A DNA stretch of 64,000 nt from Devosia sp. GTDB lineage: Bacteria > Pseudomonadota > Alphaproteobacteria > Rhizobiales > Devosiaceae. Location of the stretch: positions 310,001-374,000 of the forward strand of contig JADJPS010000021.1 in NCBI GenBank assembly GCA_016713105.1, in the 5' to 3' direction. Of this stretch, positions 1 through 7,807 are shown one piece after another; the first letter of the stretch is position 1; each line of letters begins with the position of its first letter. The notes below the pieces were generated by a model that had not been told where the DNA came from, made no database searches, and saw only the letters and a list, made by a program, of their open reading frames with translations. The translations under genes and the position numbers were made by a program.

Positions 1-290
1 CGGTCGCCGCGGTGATCCGCGTCAAGGACTACGAGGAGGCGCTGTCGGTCGCCAACGACACCGAGTTCGGGCTCTCGGCGGGCATAGTCACCACCTCGCT
101 CAAGTACGCCACGCACTTCAAGCGCAATGCCGAAGCCGGCATGGTGATGGTGAACGTGCCGACGGCCGGCGTCGATTTCCACGTCCCCTTCGGCGGCCGC
201 AAGGGCTCGAGCTACGGCCCCAAGGAGCAGGGCAAATACGCCGCCGAGTTCTTCACCCAGGTGAAGACGGCCTACACCGCGGCGGGGTGA
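1..290 (+). CDS. Aldehyde dehydrogenase, C-terminal part (cut by window edge)
   Basis: About 95 C-terminal residues of an NAD(P)-dependent aldehyde dehydrogenase; the reading frame is open from the window edge, so the catalytic Cys and Glu lie outside. The visible part carries the usual tail of the family: a segment rich in FGLSAGI, then VNVPTAGVDFHVPFGGRKGS, then GPKEQG and an EFFT stretch. This tail resembles alpha-ketoglutaric semialdehyde dehydrogenases, the last enzyme of hydroxyproline and some sugar-acid pathways. The two genes facing it (FAD dehydrogenase and racemase-family enzyme) fit hydroxyproline catabolism, which supports that reading by context. Substrate assignment is inference; family assignment is firm. 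Confidence 0.85.
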   Translation, partial: VAAVIRVKDYEEALSVANDTEFGLSAGIVTTSLKYATHFKRNAEAGMVMVNVPTAGVDFHVPFGGRKGSSYGPKEQGKYAAEFFTQVKTAYTAAG

Positions 291-305
291 GGGGGGAAGG
301 CGGGT

Positions 306-392
306 CGGGACCGCCTTCTTCCTGGGGAGCCCGAAGGGCGGATGAGGTCCTCGGACCACCGTGACCCTCTCCCCGCGAGGGGAGAAGGCGAC
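306..392. repeat. Degenerate copy of a palindromic intergenic repeat
   Basis: Between two convergent genes. It shares GGGACCGCCTTCT and the 19-base GCCCGAAGGGCGGATGAGG with the larger palindrome at 12705-12826, and ends in a hairpin TCTCCCC-GCGA-GGGGAGA (368-385). The element looks like a member of a dispersed intergenic palindrome family of the kind common in Rhizobiales. It may also act as a bidirectional terminator here. Confidence 0.6.
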
Positions 393-398
393 CGAGCC

Positions 399-1661
399 CT
401 ACCTGCCGAACCGCCTGATCGACAGTGCTGCGTAGCGCTGGTCGGCGGAGTCCCCGATCAGTTCGCCCACCACCCGGGCGGTCTTGGCCGACCAGCTGAG
501 CCCGTAGTGGCCGTGCCCGACGGCGTAGAAGATAGCGGGGTGCTTGCCGGAGCGCGAAACCACCGGCACCGAGTCCGGCATCGATGGCCGGTGGCCCATC
601 CATTCGGTCGCCGGCTCGCCCTCGAGGCCGGGGAGCACGGTGTCGGTGATCTCGCGCATCTTGGCCCAGCGCGAGGGGTTCGGCGGCATCCTGGTGCCGC
701 CCAGTTCGGTCCAGCCGCCCAGCCGCAGGCCGGGCTTGAGCGCCGTCACCACCACGCCGCGATCGGCGAGGACCAGCGGGCGCCGGACCGTCGCCTTCGG
801 TGCGGGATAGGTGAGGTTGTAGCCGCGCTCGGCCTCGACCGGCAGCTGTTCGCCCAGGCCCTGCGCCAGCTCGCGCGACCAGACGCCGGCGGCGATCAGC
901 GCCGCATCGAAGGCGCGAGCCTCGCCGCCGACGGTCACCGACACGCCGCCGCTGCGGCCGGTTACGGCATCGACGCGGCCGCGTTCGACAGAGACGCCGC
1001 GCTCGCGCGCCGCCTCGACATAGCCCAGCACCACCTCGTAGGGGTCGGTGACGATGGCCCACTCGTGGCTGATGACGCCGCGCGTAAAGATCGGCGCGAG
1101 GTCCGGCTCGAGCCGGGCGATCTCGTCCGCGTCGACATGGGTGGAGTGCAGGTCGACCTGCTGGCGTTTCTTCCAGTGCGGCAGCGCGGCCCGGTAGCTG
1201 GCTTCACTCTCGTACAGGTAGAGTGCCGGGTCGTGCCGGATGCGCTCCGGCATGCCGGCGCGCTGGAACAGCGCGATGCTCTCCTCGACTGCGGCGCGAT
1301 TGAATGAAATCAACGCCTTGAGCGCGGTTTCGTAGGCATCGCCATAGCTCGCGCGCCAGAAGCGCCACAGCCAGGGCATGATGGCCGGCAGGTATTCGGC
1401 CGGTACCTTCAAGGGCGCGTCGGGGTCGGCGAGCATCCTGAGGCCGGTAAAGCCGATACCGGGCTCGGCCAGCGGGAAGATGCCGGAGCCGACGACATGG
1501 CCGGCATTGCCCCAGCTGGGGCCGGTGAGCCCGGGCTCGTCGCGATCGATCAGGGTTACCCGATAGCCGCGTTCGGCGAGGACGAAGGCGGCGCTGGCGC
1601 CGATGATGCCGGCGCCGATGATGGCGATGCTGGAGCCGAGGGGGAGCGGGCGGTTGGCCAT
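399..1661 (-). CDS. FAD-dependent D-amino acid dehydrogenase (DadA-like), probable D-hydroxyproline dehydrogenase
   Basis: 420 aa, DAO superfamily. The N-terminus has the FAD-binding Rossmann motif (IAIIGAGIIGASAA, residues 12-25), followed by TGPSWGNAGHV, which matches the flavin-binding stretch of DadA-type enzymes. The C-terminus has the second flavin-contact region around GHGHYGLSWSAKT. Members oxidise D-amino acids and pass electrons to quinone. It sits 14 bp downstream of a proline-racemase-family gene on the same strand, so both are likely cotranscribed. With an epimerase making cis-4-hydroxy-D-proline, this would be the D-hydroxyproline dehydrogenase giving pyrroline-4-hydroxy-2-carboxylate. 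Family is clear; substrate is inferred from the neighbour. The ATG at 1661 begins just ahead of the Rossmann fold. Confidence 0.85.
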   Translation of the reverse strand: MANRPLPLGSSIAIIGAGIIGASAAFVLAERGYRVTLIDRDEPGLTGPSWGNAGHVVGSGIFPLAEPGIGFTGLRMLADPDAPLKVPAEYLPAIMPWLWRFWRASYGDAYETALKALISFNRAAVEESIALFQRAGMPERIRHDPALYLYESEASYRAALPHWKKRQQVDLHSTHVDADEIARLEPDLAPIFTRGVISHEWAIVTDPYEVVLGYVEAARERGVSVERGRVDAVTGRSGGVSVTVGGEARAFDAALIAAGVWSRELAQGLGEQLPVEAERGYNLTYPAPKATVRRPLVLADRGVVVTALKPGLRLGGWTELGGTRMPPNPSRWAKMREITDTVLPGLEGEPATEWMGHRPSMPDSVPVVSRSGKHPAIFYAVGHGHYGLSWSAKTARVVGELIGDSADQRYAALSIRRFGR

Positions 1662-1675
1662 GTCGGTTGGTCGCG

Positions 1676-2710
1676 TCAGTTCATGAGGTCGAAGGCATCG
1701 CCCCAGGTATCGGAGACCGAATACCCGAGGGGATAGGGGTCGGTTGGATCGATGCCGATCTGGTGGATGCCGTGGATCCAGCCGCGACCCGAGATGATCG
1801 GCTGCACCGCCGGGCGTCCCGCCGCGGTGGTATCGTGGGCGTACGTGACCTCGAAGCTCGAATCGATGATCGAGCGGGCGGTAAAGCGGTCGCCGGGCCG
1901 GGCGAGGCCGCGCGCCGCCGCCACCGCGAGGCGGGCCGAATTGCCGGTGCCGCAGGGCGAGCGGTCGATGCGTCCGGGCGGCATGATGGTCGCGCCCTTC
2001 AGTTCCCCGGCCGCGTTGTGGCTGACGAACATGGTGTAGCTGATCCCCTTGATCGCCGCGATCTCGGGATGCGCGATATCGAGCTGGGCATTGACGGCGC
2101 GATGGATGGCGCTGCCGGCGGCGACCAGTTTGCGCGCCTCGTCCGGTCGGATCTCGAGCCCGAGCTGGGCAGGGTCGATCAGCGCATAGAAGATGCCGCC
2201 ATAGCCGATGTCGAGGGTGACGCGGCCGTAGCCCTCGACCTCGACCACCGCGTCGAGCCGCTCGGCCCAGGAGGGGTTCATGGTCAGCGTCACCCGCTCG
2301 CACTTGCCGTTGCGGCAGCTGGCGCGGGCGGTGACGAGGCCCGAGGCGGTGTCGATCCGCACGATCGTTTCGGGCTCTTTCATTTCCAGCATGCCGGTTT
2401 CGAGCAGCACCGTGGTGAGGCAGATGCTGTTCGAGCCGCTCATGGCGTGGGCCTTGTCGCCCTGCAGGATGATGAAGCCGATATCGGCGTCGGGCCGGGT
2501 CGGGGGGAAGATCAGGCAGGTGCTCATCTGCGCCGCGGCCCGCGGCTCGAACACCAGGAAGCGGCGCAGGCTGTCGTCCACCTCGTTGAGATGCCTGAGC
2601 TTGTCGGCAATGGAGGCCCCCGGCACGTCGATGACGCCGCCGGTGACGATGCCGCCGACCTCGCCCTCGGCATGGGCCTCGACCAGCGTGACGGTTTTCG
2701 ACCAGCGCAT
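1676..2710 (-). CDS. Proline racemase family protein (hydroxyproline epimerase type, Ser/Cys active site)
   Basis: 344 aa, PF05544. The second catalytic position is a Cys in RSPCGTGNSA. The first position, normally MCGH, reads MSGSNSIC, so Ser replaces Cys. A Ser/Cys subgroup of this superfamily has been reported with 3- and 4-hydroxyproline epimerase activity, while Cys/Thr members are trans-3-hydroxyproline dehydratases. I therefore favour an epimerase. I chose the ATG at 2710 because AGGAGG lies 9 bases ahead of it; an in-frame ATG at 2734 has no comparable site. It is the first gene of a two-gene unit with the FAD dehydrogenase. No deaminase or transporter for the pathway is visible within the window beside it. 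Confidence 0.82.
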   Translation of the reverse strand: MRWSKTVTLVEAHAEGEVGGIVTGGVIDVPGASIADKLRHLNEVDDSLRRFLVFEPRAAAQMSTCLIFPPTRPDADIGFIILQGDKAHAMSGSNSICLTTVLLETGMLEMKEPETIVRIDTASGLVTARASCRNGKCERVTLTMNPSWAERLDAVVEVEGYGRVTLDIGYGGIFYALIDPAQLGLEIRPDEARKLVAAGSAIHRAVNAQLDIAHPEIAAIKGISYTMFVSHNAAGELKGATIMPPGRIDRSPCGTGNSARLAVAAARGLARPGDRFTARSIIDSSFEVTYAHDTTAAGRPAVQPIISGRGWIHGIHQIGIDPTDPYPLGYSVSDTWGDAFDLMN

Positions 2711-3037
2711 CAGCAGAATCCTCCTGGCGCGCATCAGCTAACGCATTGTCGGTCCGCGCCGCAATCGGTCTTGTCGACAGTCTGCATGCAGGCTGCCGCG
2801 CCGCGCCGCGATCCGGGCGCGCGGCGGGTCGTGCCCGCCGGCAATGTTGTCCCCGAGGGGCGCGTCCTGGGCTAGAATGACCCGGGCAGCACGTCACCTG
2901 CAAAGCTCGACGCACAGCCGGGGACAGTTCCGGTAACCAGTTGATGTAACGGGGTTTTGTCAGGAACGATGCGGGATAACCCCGTTCAGCATCGTGACCG
3001 GAATGTGGCGGCCCGGAGCGCGGCATTCCGGCGACCG

Positions 3038-3080
3038 GCAACCGGGCACGGGCATTGAAGTACGCTCCGCAACCGGGCAC
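3038..3080 (+). promoter_or_regulatory. Direct repeat in the divergent 2711-3134 intergenic region
   Basis: The 424-bp gap between the racemase-family gene and the SDR holds two exact copies of GCAACCGGGCAC at 3038-3049 and 3069-3080, spaced 31 bp (about three helical turns). They end 55 bp before the SDR start. A 10-bp palindrome CTGCATGCAG lies at 2782-2791 nearer the racemase gene. Either could be a regulator site, but no regulator gene is adjacent. I see no gene in the gap. Confidence 0.25.
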
Positions 3081-3134
3081 ACTCGGGCCAGACGCAAGCA
3101 AGCCAAGCCCAAGAACACGCTGGAGGAATTCGTC

Positions 3135-3914
3135 ATGGCCGAGACCAGTCTCGTCATCCCCGATCTTGCCGGAAAGGCGGTGCTGATCACCGGCGCCTCG
3201 ACCGGCATCGGTGCCGGTCTCGCCGCCGCCTTTGCCGCGCAGGGAGCGCTGGTCGGGCTGCACTACAATGCCAGTGCCGACAAGGCCGAGGCTGTCGCTG
3301 CCGGGATCAGGGCGGCCGGTGGCACGGTGGTGCTGGTCAGGGCAGATGCCACCGAATCGGCGCAGCTCGAGCGCGCCGTGGCCGAGACGCAGGCAGCCTT
3401 CGGCCGGCTCGACGGGCTCATCAACAACGCCGGCGGCATGGTGGGGCGTCGCGCCTATGTCGACATGGACGATGCCTATTACGACGCGGTGATGGACCTC
3501 AACGCCCGTTCCGTGATCGCGGCGAGCCGGGCGGCGATCCCGCATCTGAAGGTCCAGGGCGGCTTCATCATCAACACCACCTCGATCGCCGCCCGCAACG
3601 GGGCGGGGCCCGGGGCAGGGCTCTACGGCTCCTCCAAGGCGTTCGTCTCGAACGTGACGCGCGGGATGGCCAAGGAGCTGATCGCGTCGGGCATCCGGGT
3701 CAACGCGGTGGCGCCGGGCGTGATCGAGACGCCGTTCCACGAGCGCTACTCCACCGAAGCACAGCTCAAGGCCATGCTGGCGACCATCCCGCAGGCCCGG
3801 CTCGGCGTGGTCGACGACTGCGTCGGCGCCTACCTGTTCCTCGCCTCGGCGCAGCTCTCGGGCTACATCATCGGCCAGACGATCGAGGTCAATGGCGGCC
3901 AGCTCATGCCATAG
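3135..3914 (+). CDS. SDR family oxidoreductase
   Basis: 259 aa classical short-chain dehydrogenase. It has the cofactor motif TGASTGIG (residues 19-26), NNAGG in the middle, catalytic Ser in NTTSIA and the YxxxK pair in LYGSSKAF, then VNAVAPGVIETPF and a C-terminal GQTIEVNGGQ. All catalytic residues are present, so it should be an active NAD(P)-dependent alcohol/ketone oxidoreductase in the cytosol. GGAGGAA 6 bases before the ATG at 3135 fixes the start. It stands alone, divergent from the hydroxyproline pair. Its substrate cannot be told from the sequence. Confidence 0.88.
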   Translation: MAETSLVIPDLAGKAVLITGASTGIGAGLAAAFAAQGALVGLHYNASADKAEAVAAGIRAAGGTVVLVRADATESAQLERAVAETQAAFGRLDGLINNAGGMVGRRAYVDMDDAYYDAVMDLNARSVIAASRAAIPHLKVQGGFIINTTSIAARNGAGPGAGLYGSSKAFVSNVTRGMAKELIASGIRVNAVAPGVIETPFHERYSTEAQLKAMLATIPQARLGVVDDCVGAYLFLASAQLSGYIIGQTIEVNGGQLMP

Positions 3915-4045
3915 ATCCCGCCGAATCCGTGCGGGGCCTTGCTCTTGGCGCATTCGGCGACCATATGAGACTCACGTTTCCGCCCTCGCGGCCTGCCGTG
4001 ACCTGAACGGGTCGCGCTTCCTCGTTAGTTTTCGCGAACGTTTTC

Positions 4046-4072
4046 ACCCCCGACGCACGTTGCGCTCGGGGT
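4046..4072. terminator. Hairpin in the SDR downstream region
   Basis: The 310-bp stretch from 3915 to 4224 has no convincing gene. It contains an interrupted hairpin (ACCCC/GGGGT outer stem, CGA-CGCA/TGCG-C-TCG inner stem, with bulges) about 130 bp after the SDR stop. There is no clear U tract, so terminator function is only possible. Confidence 0.25.
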
Positions 4073-4224
4073 AACCGGTCGCATCTTCAGCGACCCTGTA
4101 CAATCGGAAGGCAATGACTCGCGGTCCGCCGCGATCTGCGCGCACCGGACGCAGCCCGGAGGGCCGCGCCGGTCGAGGCGCCACAAGAGGCCAGCATCAC
4201 GAACTGGCCGTCGAACAACAGCAT

Positions 4225-4599
4225 ATGACACATCTGAACTATGACGACCGCGCCGAGCTCTATCTTGGCCGCGACATCGAAACCGCCGCCGCCCAGGGGC
4301 CGCGCAGCTTCAGGACGGCCGCCAGGGCCCTTCGGTTCGCACTCGAGGAGGTGGCTCCGGTCAGCCTCCACGGCGCCAGCCTCGAAGTCGCCGGCGCCAG
4401 GTACACCGGCGCCGAGCTCGCGGCGCTCTATCACAGTCACCACTACCCGCTGCCGCGCCGAAACGCGGCGCGGGCTGCGCCCACCAACTCCAGAAGAGGA
4501 TCAGCAAATGGACAATTTCGACTACGGCGCGAGCGCCGAACTCTATCCCAGCCGGCGCTACGCCAAGACGCAGCAGGCGCGCTACCGGCGCTTCACTAG
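4225..4599 (+). CDS. Small conserved hypothetical protein, first of a tandem pair
   Basis: Unknown function. Residues 1-75 align throughout with the next gene: both start M-x-x-(L/F)-x-Y, share AELY, a (F)(R/T) xAAxAxR(F/Y) segment, an LEV motif, then LRALY or LAALY and YPL near the end. Here the reading frame runs on about 45 residues beyond the shared YPL end and overlaps the next gene by 92 bases. That tail is Arg/Ala-rich and looks non-native, so a stop codon may have been lost. A GCCGCG-CCGAAA-CGCGGC hairpin lies just after the shared region. No signal peptide or membrane segment. The family looks like a short cytosolic protein found in Rhizobiales, but I cannot name it. Confidence 0.55.
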   Translation: MTHLNYDDRAELYLGRDIETAAAQGPRSFRTAARALRFALEEVAPVSLHGASLEVAGARYTGAELAALYHSHHYPLPRRNAARAAPTNSRRGSANGQFRLRRERRTLSQPALRQDAAGALPALH

Positions 4600-4753
4600 C
4601 GCCGCCGACGCCATCCGCTACGTCATCGAGGAGATGCCGGGCAACCAGCAGCCGGGAACGGTCCTCGAGGTCAACAACCTGCGGCTCGAAGGCAATGCCT
4701 TGCGCGCCCTGTACGACGCGCCCGGCTACCCCCTCGAGCGCCTCGCCGCCTGA
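4508..4753 (+). CDS. Small conserved hypothetical protein, second of a tandem pair
   Basis: 81 aa, unknown function. The ATG at 4508 follows AGAGGA at 7 bases. It begins MDNFDYGASAELY and ends GYPLERLAA. It aligns end to end with the first 75 or so residues of the gene before it, so the pair arose by tandem duplication. It is acidic to neutral with no Cys and no membrane segment. It is convergent with the GH42 gene, 25 bp away. Confidence 0.7.
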   Translation: MDNFDYGASAELYPSRRYAKTQQARYRRFTSAADAIRYVIEEMPGNQQPGTVLEVNNLRLEGNALRALYDAPGYPLERLAA

Positions 4754-4778
4754 GCCGCCATCGGTCGTGCGTTCTGCC

Positions 4779-6623
4779 TCATCGCAGCCGCACCACGCAG
4801 ACATCCTCGGCATCGACGTCGAAGCGGATGGTGCCGGCCTCGACAGGCATCAACTCGCCGGTCTGGACATCCACCGCCGAGCCGACTCCGTCGGGCAGGG
4901 CGATCGCCTCCGCGTGACGCTGGTGCCGATCGTCGTTGAAGACCGCGAGCAGCGTTCCAGCGTCGCTGGTCATCAGCCGCGGGCGCAGCGCCGTCCCGAA
5001 GACGGGCGGCGGTGCGTGCCTGCGGATCAGCGCGGCGATCAGGTTGGCCTCGCGAGCCACCCCCTTGGACTGCGCGAGGCCGAGGTAGGTGCCGAAGTAA
5101 TATGCCGTCCCTCGCCCATAGCCGTGCTTCACGCCGACGCAATGGCCGAGGCAATCGGCGATCGGCGTGCCGGTGGTCACCTTGAGGGGCACCAGGTAGC
5201 CGTGGGCGCGCAGCGTCGCCGCCAGCGGATCGGTGATCTCGATGGGCGGGCCGTTGTAGATCGGGTCCGGCCAGCCTTCGCCGGTCGGGTTGTTGAGCGG
5301 CGGGCGGTTGTCGGGGTCGCTGCAGAGCGCTTCCAGTTCGATCGCGCCGACCACCTCGGCCAGCCGGCCGGCAGGCAGGTTCGGCCGGTTGTAGCCGCGT
5401 TCGTCGAAGAGCCCGGTGCGGGCCTCGGCGACGAGGACGCCACCACCGCGCACGAACGCCGCGATCCGTTCCGTCACCGCCTCGGGCAGCGTCAGGCACA
5501 TCGGCACGAAGAGGATCTTCAGGCCGTCGAGATCGTCGAGCGTATCGTAGGCGCCGTAGGCGGCGGCGAGCCAGTTCCAGGCGCGATAGTCCTTCGGCCG
5601 GGTCAGCGGCGTCTTGTTGAAGGCGCGGATATAGGTCGAGCCGCCGCTCATCTCGCTGATCCAGAACGGCTTGCCGCGCGCCGCGCTGCGCGTTGCGTCC
5701 ATGGTGCCGGCGCATTCGCTCAGCGACCAGTTGTGGTACTTGGGCGCAAAGCTCGTGCCCCACATGTCGACGGGCGCGGCGAGCTTCCAGTTGTGGATGA
5801 AGGCGTTGGCCCGTGGCAGGAACGGTGGCACGGCGCCACTGTGGCTCATCACGAAGCGCGATGCGTCGGCGGCCTTGATGGTGTCGTAGCGCCACTGCAT
5901 GTGGTCCTGCAGCCAGTCGAACCAGAAGCGACCCCAGTCGAGCCAGTCGGCATAGGTACCATGTCGGTTGGGCGGGCTGATGTCGTCCCACTCGCCATAG
6001 GCGCGGCCCCAGGTCGCGTTGAGCACCTCGACATCGCCGTACTTGGCCGCGAGCCAGCCCCGGAAGGCGCGGCGCGTCTCGCCGCAATAGCAGAACAGCC
6101 GGTCGCCGGTATTGCCCCAGTAGTTGCAGATCCAGGCGGGCTCGAGGTGCGGTTCGTTCCAGCAGTCGTAGCCGACGAGGCCCTTGCGGTCCCTGAAGTG
6201 CCCGACGAGGGCCGAGAGGAAGGCCCGCCCGTGCTCCTCGACGGGGTGATGGTGGAAACACAGGCCGGGATACCCGCCCAGCTGCGTCGAATCATATGGC
6301 CCCAGTTCGATTGCCTGCCCGTTGGCGCTGACATAGCGCGCCTCGGGATGCGCCCGCTCCAGCCAGTAGGGCGCCGATTCGAGGTTGGTCTCGATCAGGA
6401 AGCCGAGACCGATCTCCTCGCAGATGTCGGCGATCTCGTCGTACTCGCTCCAGTCGAACCGGCCGGGAGTGCGATGGATGGCGTTCCACTGGATGCGCAG
6501 CCGGACGATGTCGAAGCCGAGTTCGTGCTTGATCTTGCGCAGGTGGAAGGCGTGCTCGTGCCGTGGCGGATTGGGCGGCCGGAAGTACTGGGTTCCATAG
6601 AGATAGGCACCGGCTTCGGTCAT
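4779..6623 (-). CDS. GH42 beta-galactosidase-like protein with internal deletion
   Basis: 614 aa. The N-terminal TIM barrel is typical of glycoside hydrolase family 42: general acid in CWNEPH (Glu157), nucleophile in FWISEMSGG (Glu324), and the Cys cluster around LFCYCGE. After RAWNWLAAAYGA (about residue 358) the sequence jumps directly to YDTLDDLDGLKILFVPM, which belongs to the middle of the next domain. The usual barrel strand 8 with its WQWR-type motif and the start of domain B, roughly 110-130 residues, are missing in frame. A short repeat CGCCTACG flanks the junction. It is the last gene of a six-gene operon. It may be inactive or altered. It has no signal peptide, so it would act on imported sugars. 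Confidence 0.82.
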   Translation of the reverse strand: MTEAGAYLYGTQYFRPPNPPRHEHAFHLRKIKHELGFDIVRLRIQWNAIHRTPGRFDWSEYDEIADICEEIGLGFLIETNLESAPYWLERAHPEARYVSANGQAIELGPYDSTQLGGYPGLCFHHHPVEEHGRAFLSALVGHFRDRKGLVGYDCWNEPHLEPAWICNYWGNTGDRLFCYCGETRRAFRGWLAAKYGDVEVLNATWGRAYGEWDDISPPNRHGTYADWLDWGRFWFDWLQDHMQWRYDTIKAADASRFVMSHSGAVPPFLPRANAFIHNWKLAAPVDMWGTSFAPKYHNWSLSECAGTMDATRSAARGKPFWISEMSGGSTYIRAFNKTPLTRPKDYRAWNWLAAAYGAYDTLDDLDGLKILFVPMCLTLPEAVTERIAAFVRGGGVLVAEARTGLFDERGYNRPNLPAGRLAEVVGAIELEALCSDPDNRPPLNNPTGEGWPDPIYNGPPIEITDPLAATLRAHGYLVPLKVTTGTPIADCLGHCVGVKHGYGRGTAYYFGTYLGLAQSKGVAREANLIAALIRRHAPPPVFGTALRPRLMTSDAGTLLAVFNDDRHQRHAEAIALPDGVGSAVDVQTGELMPVEAGTIRFDVDAEDVCVVRLR

Positions 6624-6657
6624 CGGCGCAGCTCCACCGCAGGAGAACGCCCGGGTG

Positions 6658-7797
6658 TCAGAACGTCACGAAACGGTATGCACGCACCTCCGAGAAGCCA
6701 TCCTGGACGACATAGTAGGTCAGAACGCTCACCGAGCCCTCGGCCGCGACCAGATCGGGAGAGCCGAAGGTGAACCCGGGCAGCGAGGCCCAGAGGCTCC
6801 CGTCGCTCGGGTCGCGTGCCGCCTCGGCCCGCGCCGCCATGGGAACACCCAGCATCCGGTGGCTGCGCGCGTCCCACATCTGGAGCGGCGCGGAATCGCT
6901 CCAGTCGGCGCCGCCATTGTCCGAGGCCCAGAGCCGGATCCCCTCGGGCGGGATACGCACATTGCCCGCGACGATCGCGCGTCCATCGGCCAGGCCGAGC
7001 AGGGCCGCGGCCTGGCAGGTGATCGGCACCGGTGCCGGTGTGCTCCAGCTGGCGCCATCGTCGCGCGACACGCAGACGTGGGCGGCGACCGTCTCCTCGG
7101 TGGCGTTGACGAAGGCCCACAGCCACATGAGAAGCGATCCGTCGGGGCGGCGCAGCAGCTTGGGATCACCGAAGCTCAGCCGGCCAGTCGCGTCGCTGGC
7201 GACCGTCTGGAATGTCGAGAACCGGTCGCTCGCCGGATCGAAGCGACCGACCATGACGGCCTGCAGCCTGGCCTCGGTCGTCACCTCGACCGGGACGAGC
7301 AGCGTGCCATCGTCGAGCGGCAGCGGGCGGCTGTTGATGTAGCGCAGCGGCGGCGTGCCGGGCAGCGCAGCGACGGATGCCGGAGTCCAGCTGCGGCCGC
7401 CATCGGTGCTGCGGGCCACCTGGAAGCGCTGCTCGAGATGCCGGCCGGTCTCGCTGAAGATGTAGGCCTCGGGGGCATGGCCCGTCTCGACGGCGGTGAA
7501 CATGGCGATCACGCTGCCGTCGCTGGCCTCGACGATGGTTCCCGCGTGCACCGATTCCGGCGCCGGGCCGCTCATTCCGTCATGGATCGTGACCGGGGCA
7601 TCCCAGCTGCGCCCGCCATCGTCCGAGCGCTGGACGATGAACACCCCGTCGCGCGAGTGCTTCTCCCTGCCGCGGCGGCAGGCGCTGAGGATCGTGCCGT
7701 CACGCAGCCGGCAGGCGGTCGGGAACGCAAAGGCCCAGCGCTGGCCCAGCTGTTCGGCCGGCGAGACGGCCACATCGTCGAGAATGGTCACCTGCAC
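6658..7797 (-). CDS. Sialidase-fold (BNR/Asp-box) protein A
   Basis: 379 aa six-bladed beta-propeller of the sialidase superfamily. Four Asp boxes are visible: SDDGGRSWDAP, STDGGRSWTPA, SRDDGASWSTP and SDNGGADWSDS. An FPTACRLRDG stretch near the N-terminus resembles the region that carries the Arg-triad residue in sialidases. There is no signal peptide, so the protein is cytosolic, unlike secreted sialidases. The start is a GTG at 7797, 6 bases after AGGAGG. It lies 34 bp before the GH42 gene and 10 bp after the phosphotriesterase-like gene, inside one operon. Whether it cleaves a sialic-acid-like bond or another glycoside cannot be told. It is a distant paralog of three other propellers in this window. 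Confidence 0.78.
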   Translation of the reverse strand: MQVTILDDVAVSPAEQLGQRWAFAFPTACRLRDGTILSACRRGREKHSRDGVFIVQRSDDGGRSWDAPVTIHDGMSGPAPESVHAGTIVEASDGSVIAMFTAVETGHAPEAYIFSETGRHLEQRFQVARSTDGGRSWTPASVAALPGTPPLRYINSRPLPLDDGTLLVPVEVTTEARLQAVMVGRFDPASDRFSTFQTVASDATGRLSFGDPKLLRRPDGSLLMWLWAFVNATEETVAAHVCVSRDDGASWSTPAPVPITCQAAALLGLADGRAIVAGNVRIPPEGIRLWASDNGGADWSDSAPLQMWDARSHRMLGVPMAARAEAARDPSDGSLWASLPGFTFGSPDLVAAEGSVSVLTYYVVQDGFSEVRAYRFVTF

Positions 7798-7807
7798 GGT
7801 CCGCCTC

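Noticed and set aside
399..3953. A very long open frame of more than 1100 codons on the minus strand
   Set aside because: Only its last 420 codons (from 1661) encode a recognisable protein. The rest is Arg/Pro-rich shadow of the racemase-family and SDR genes in high-GC DNA.
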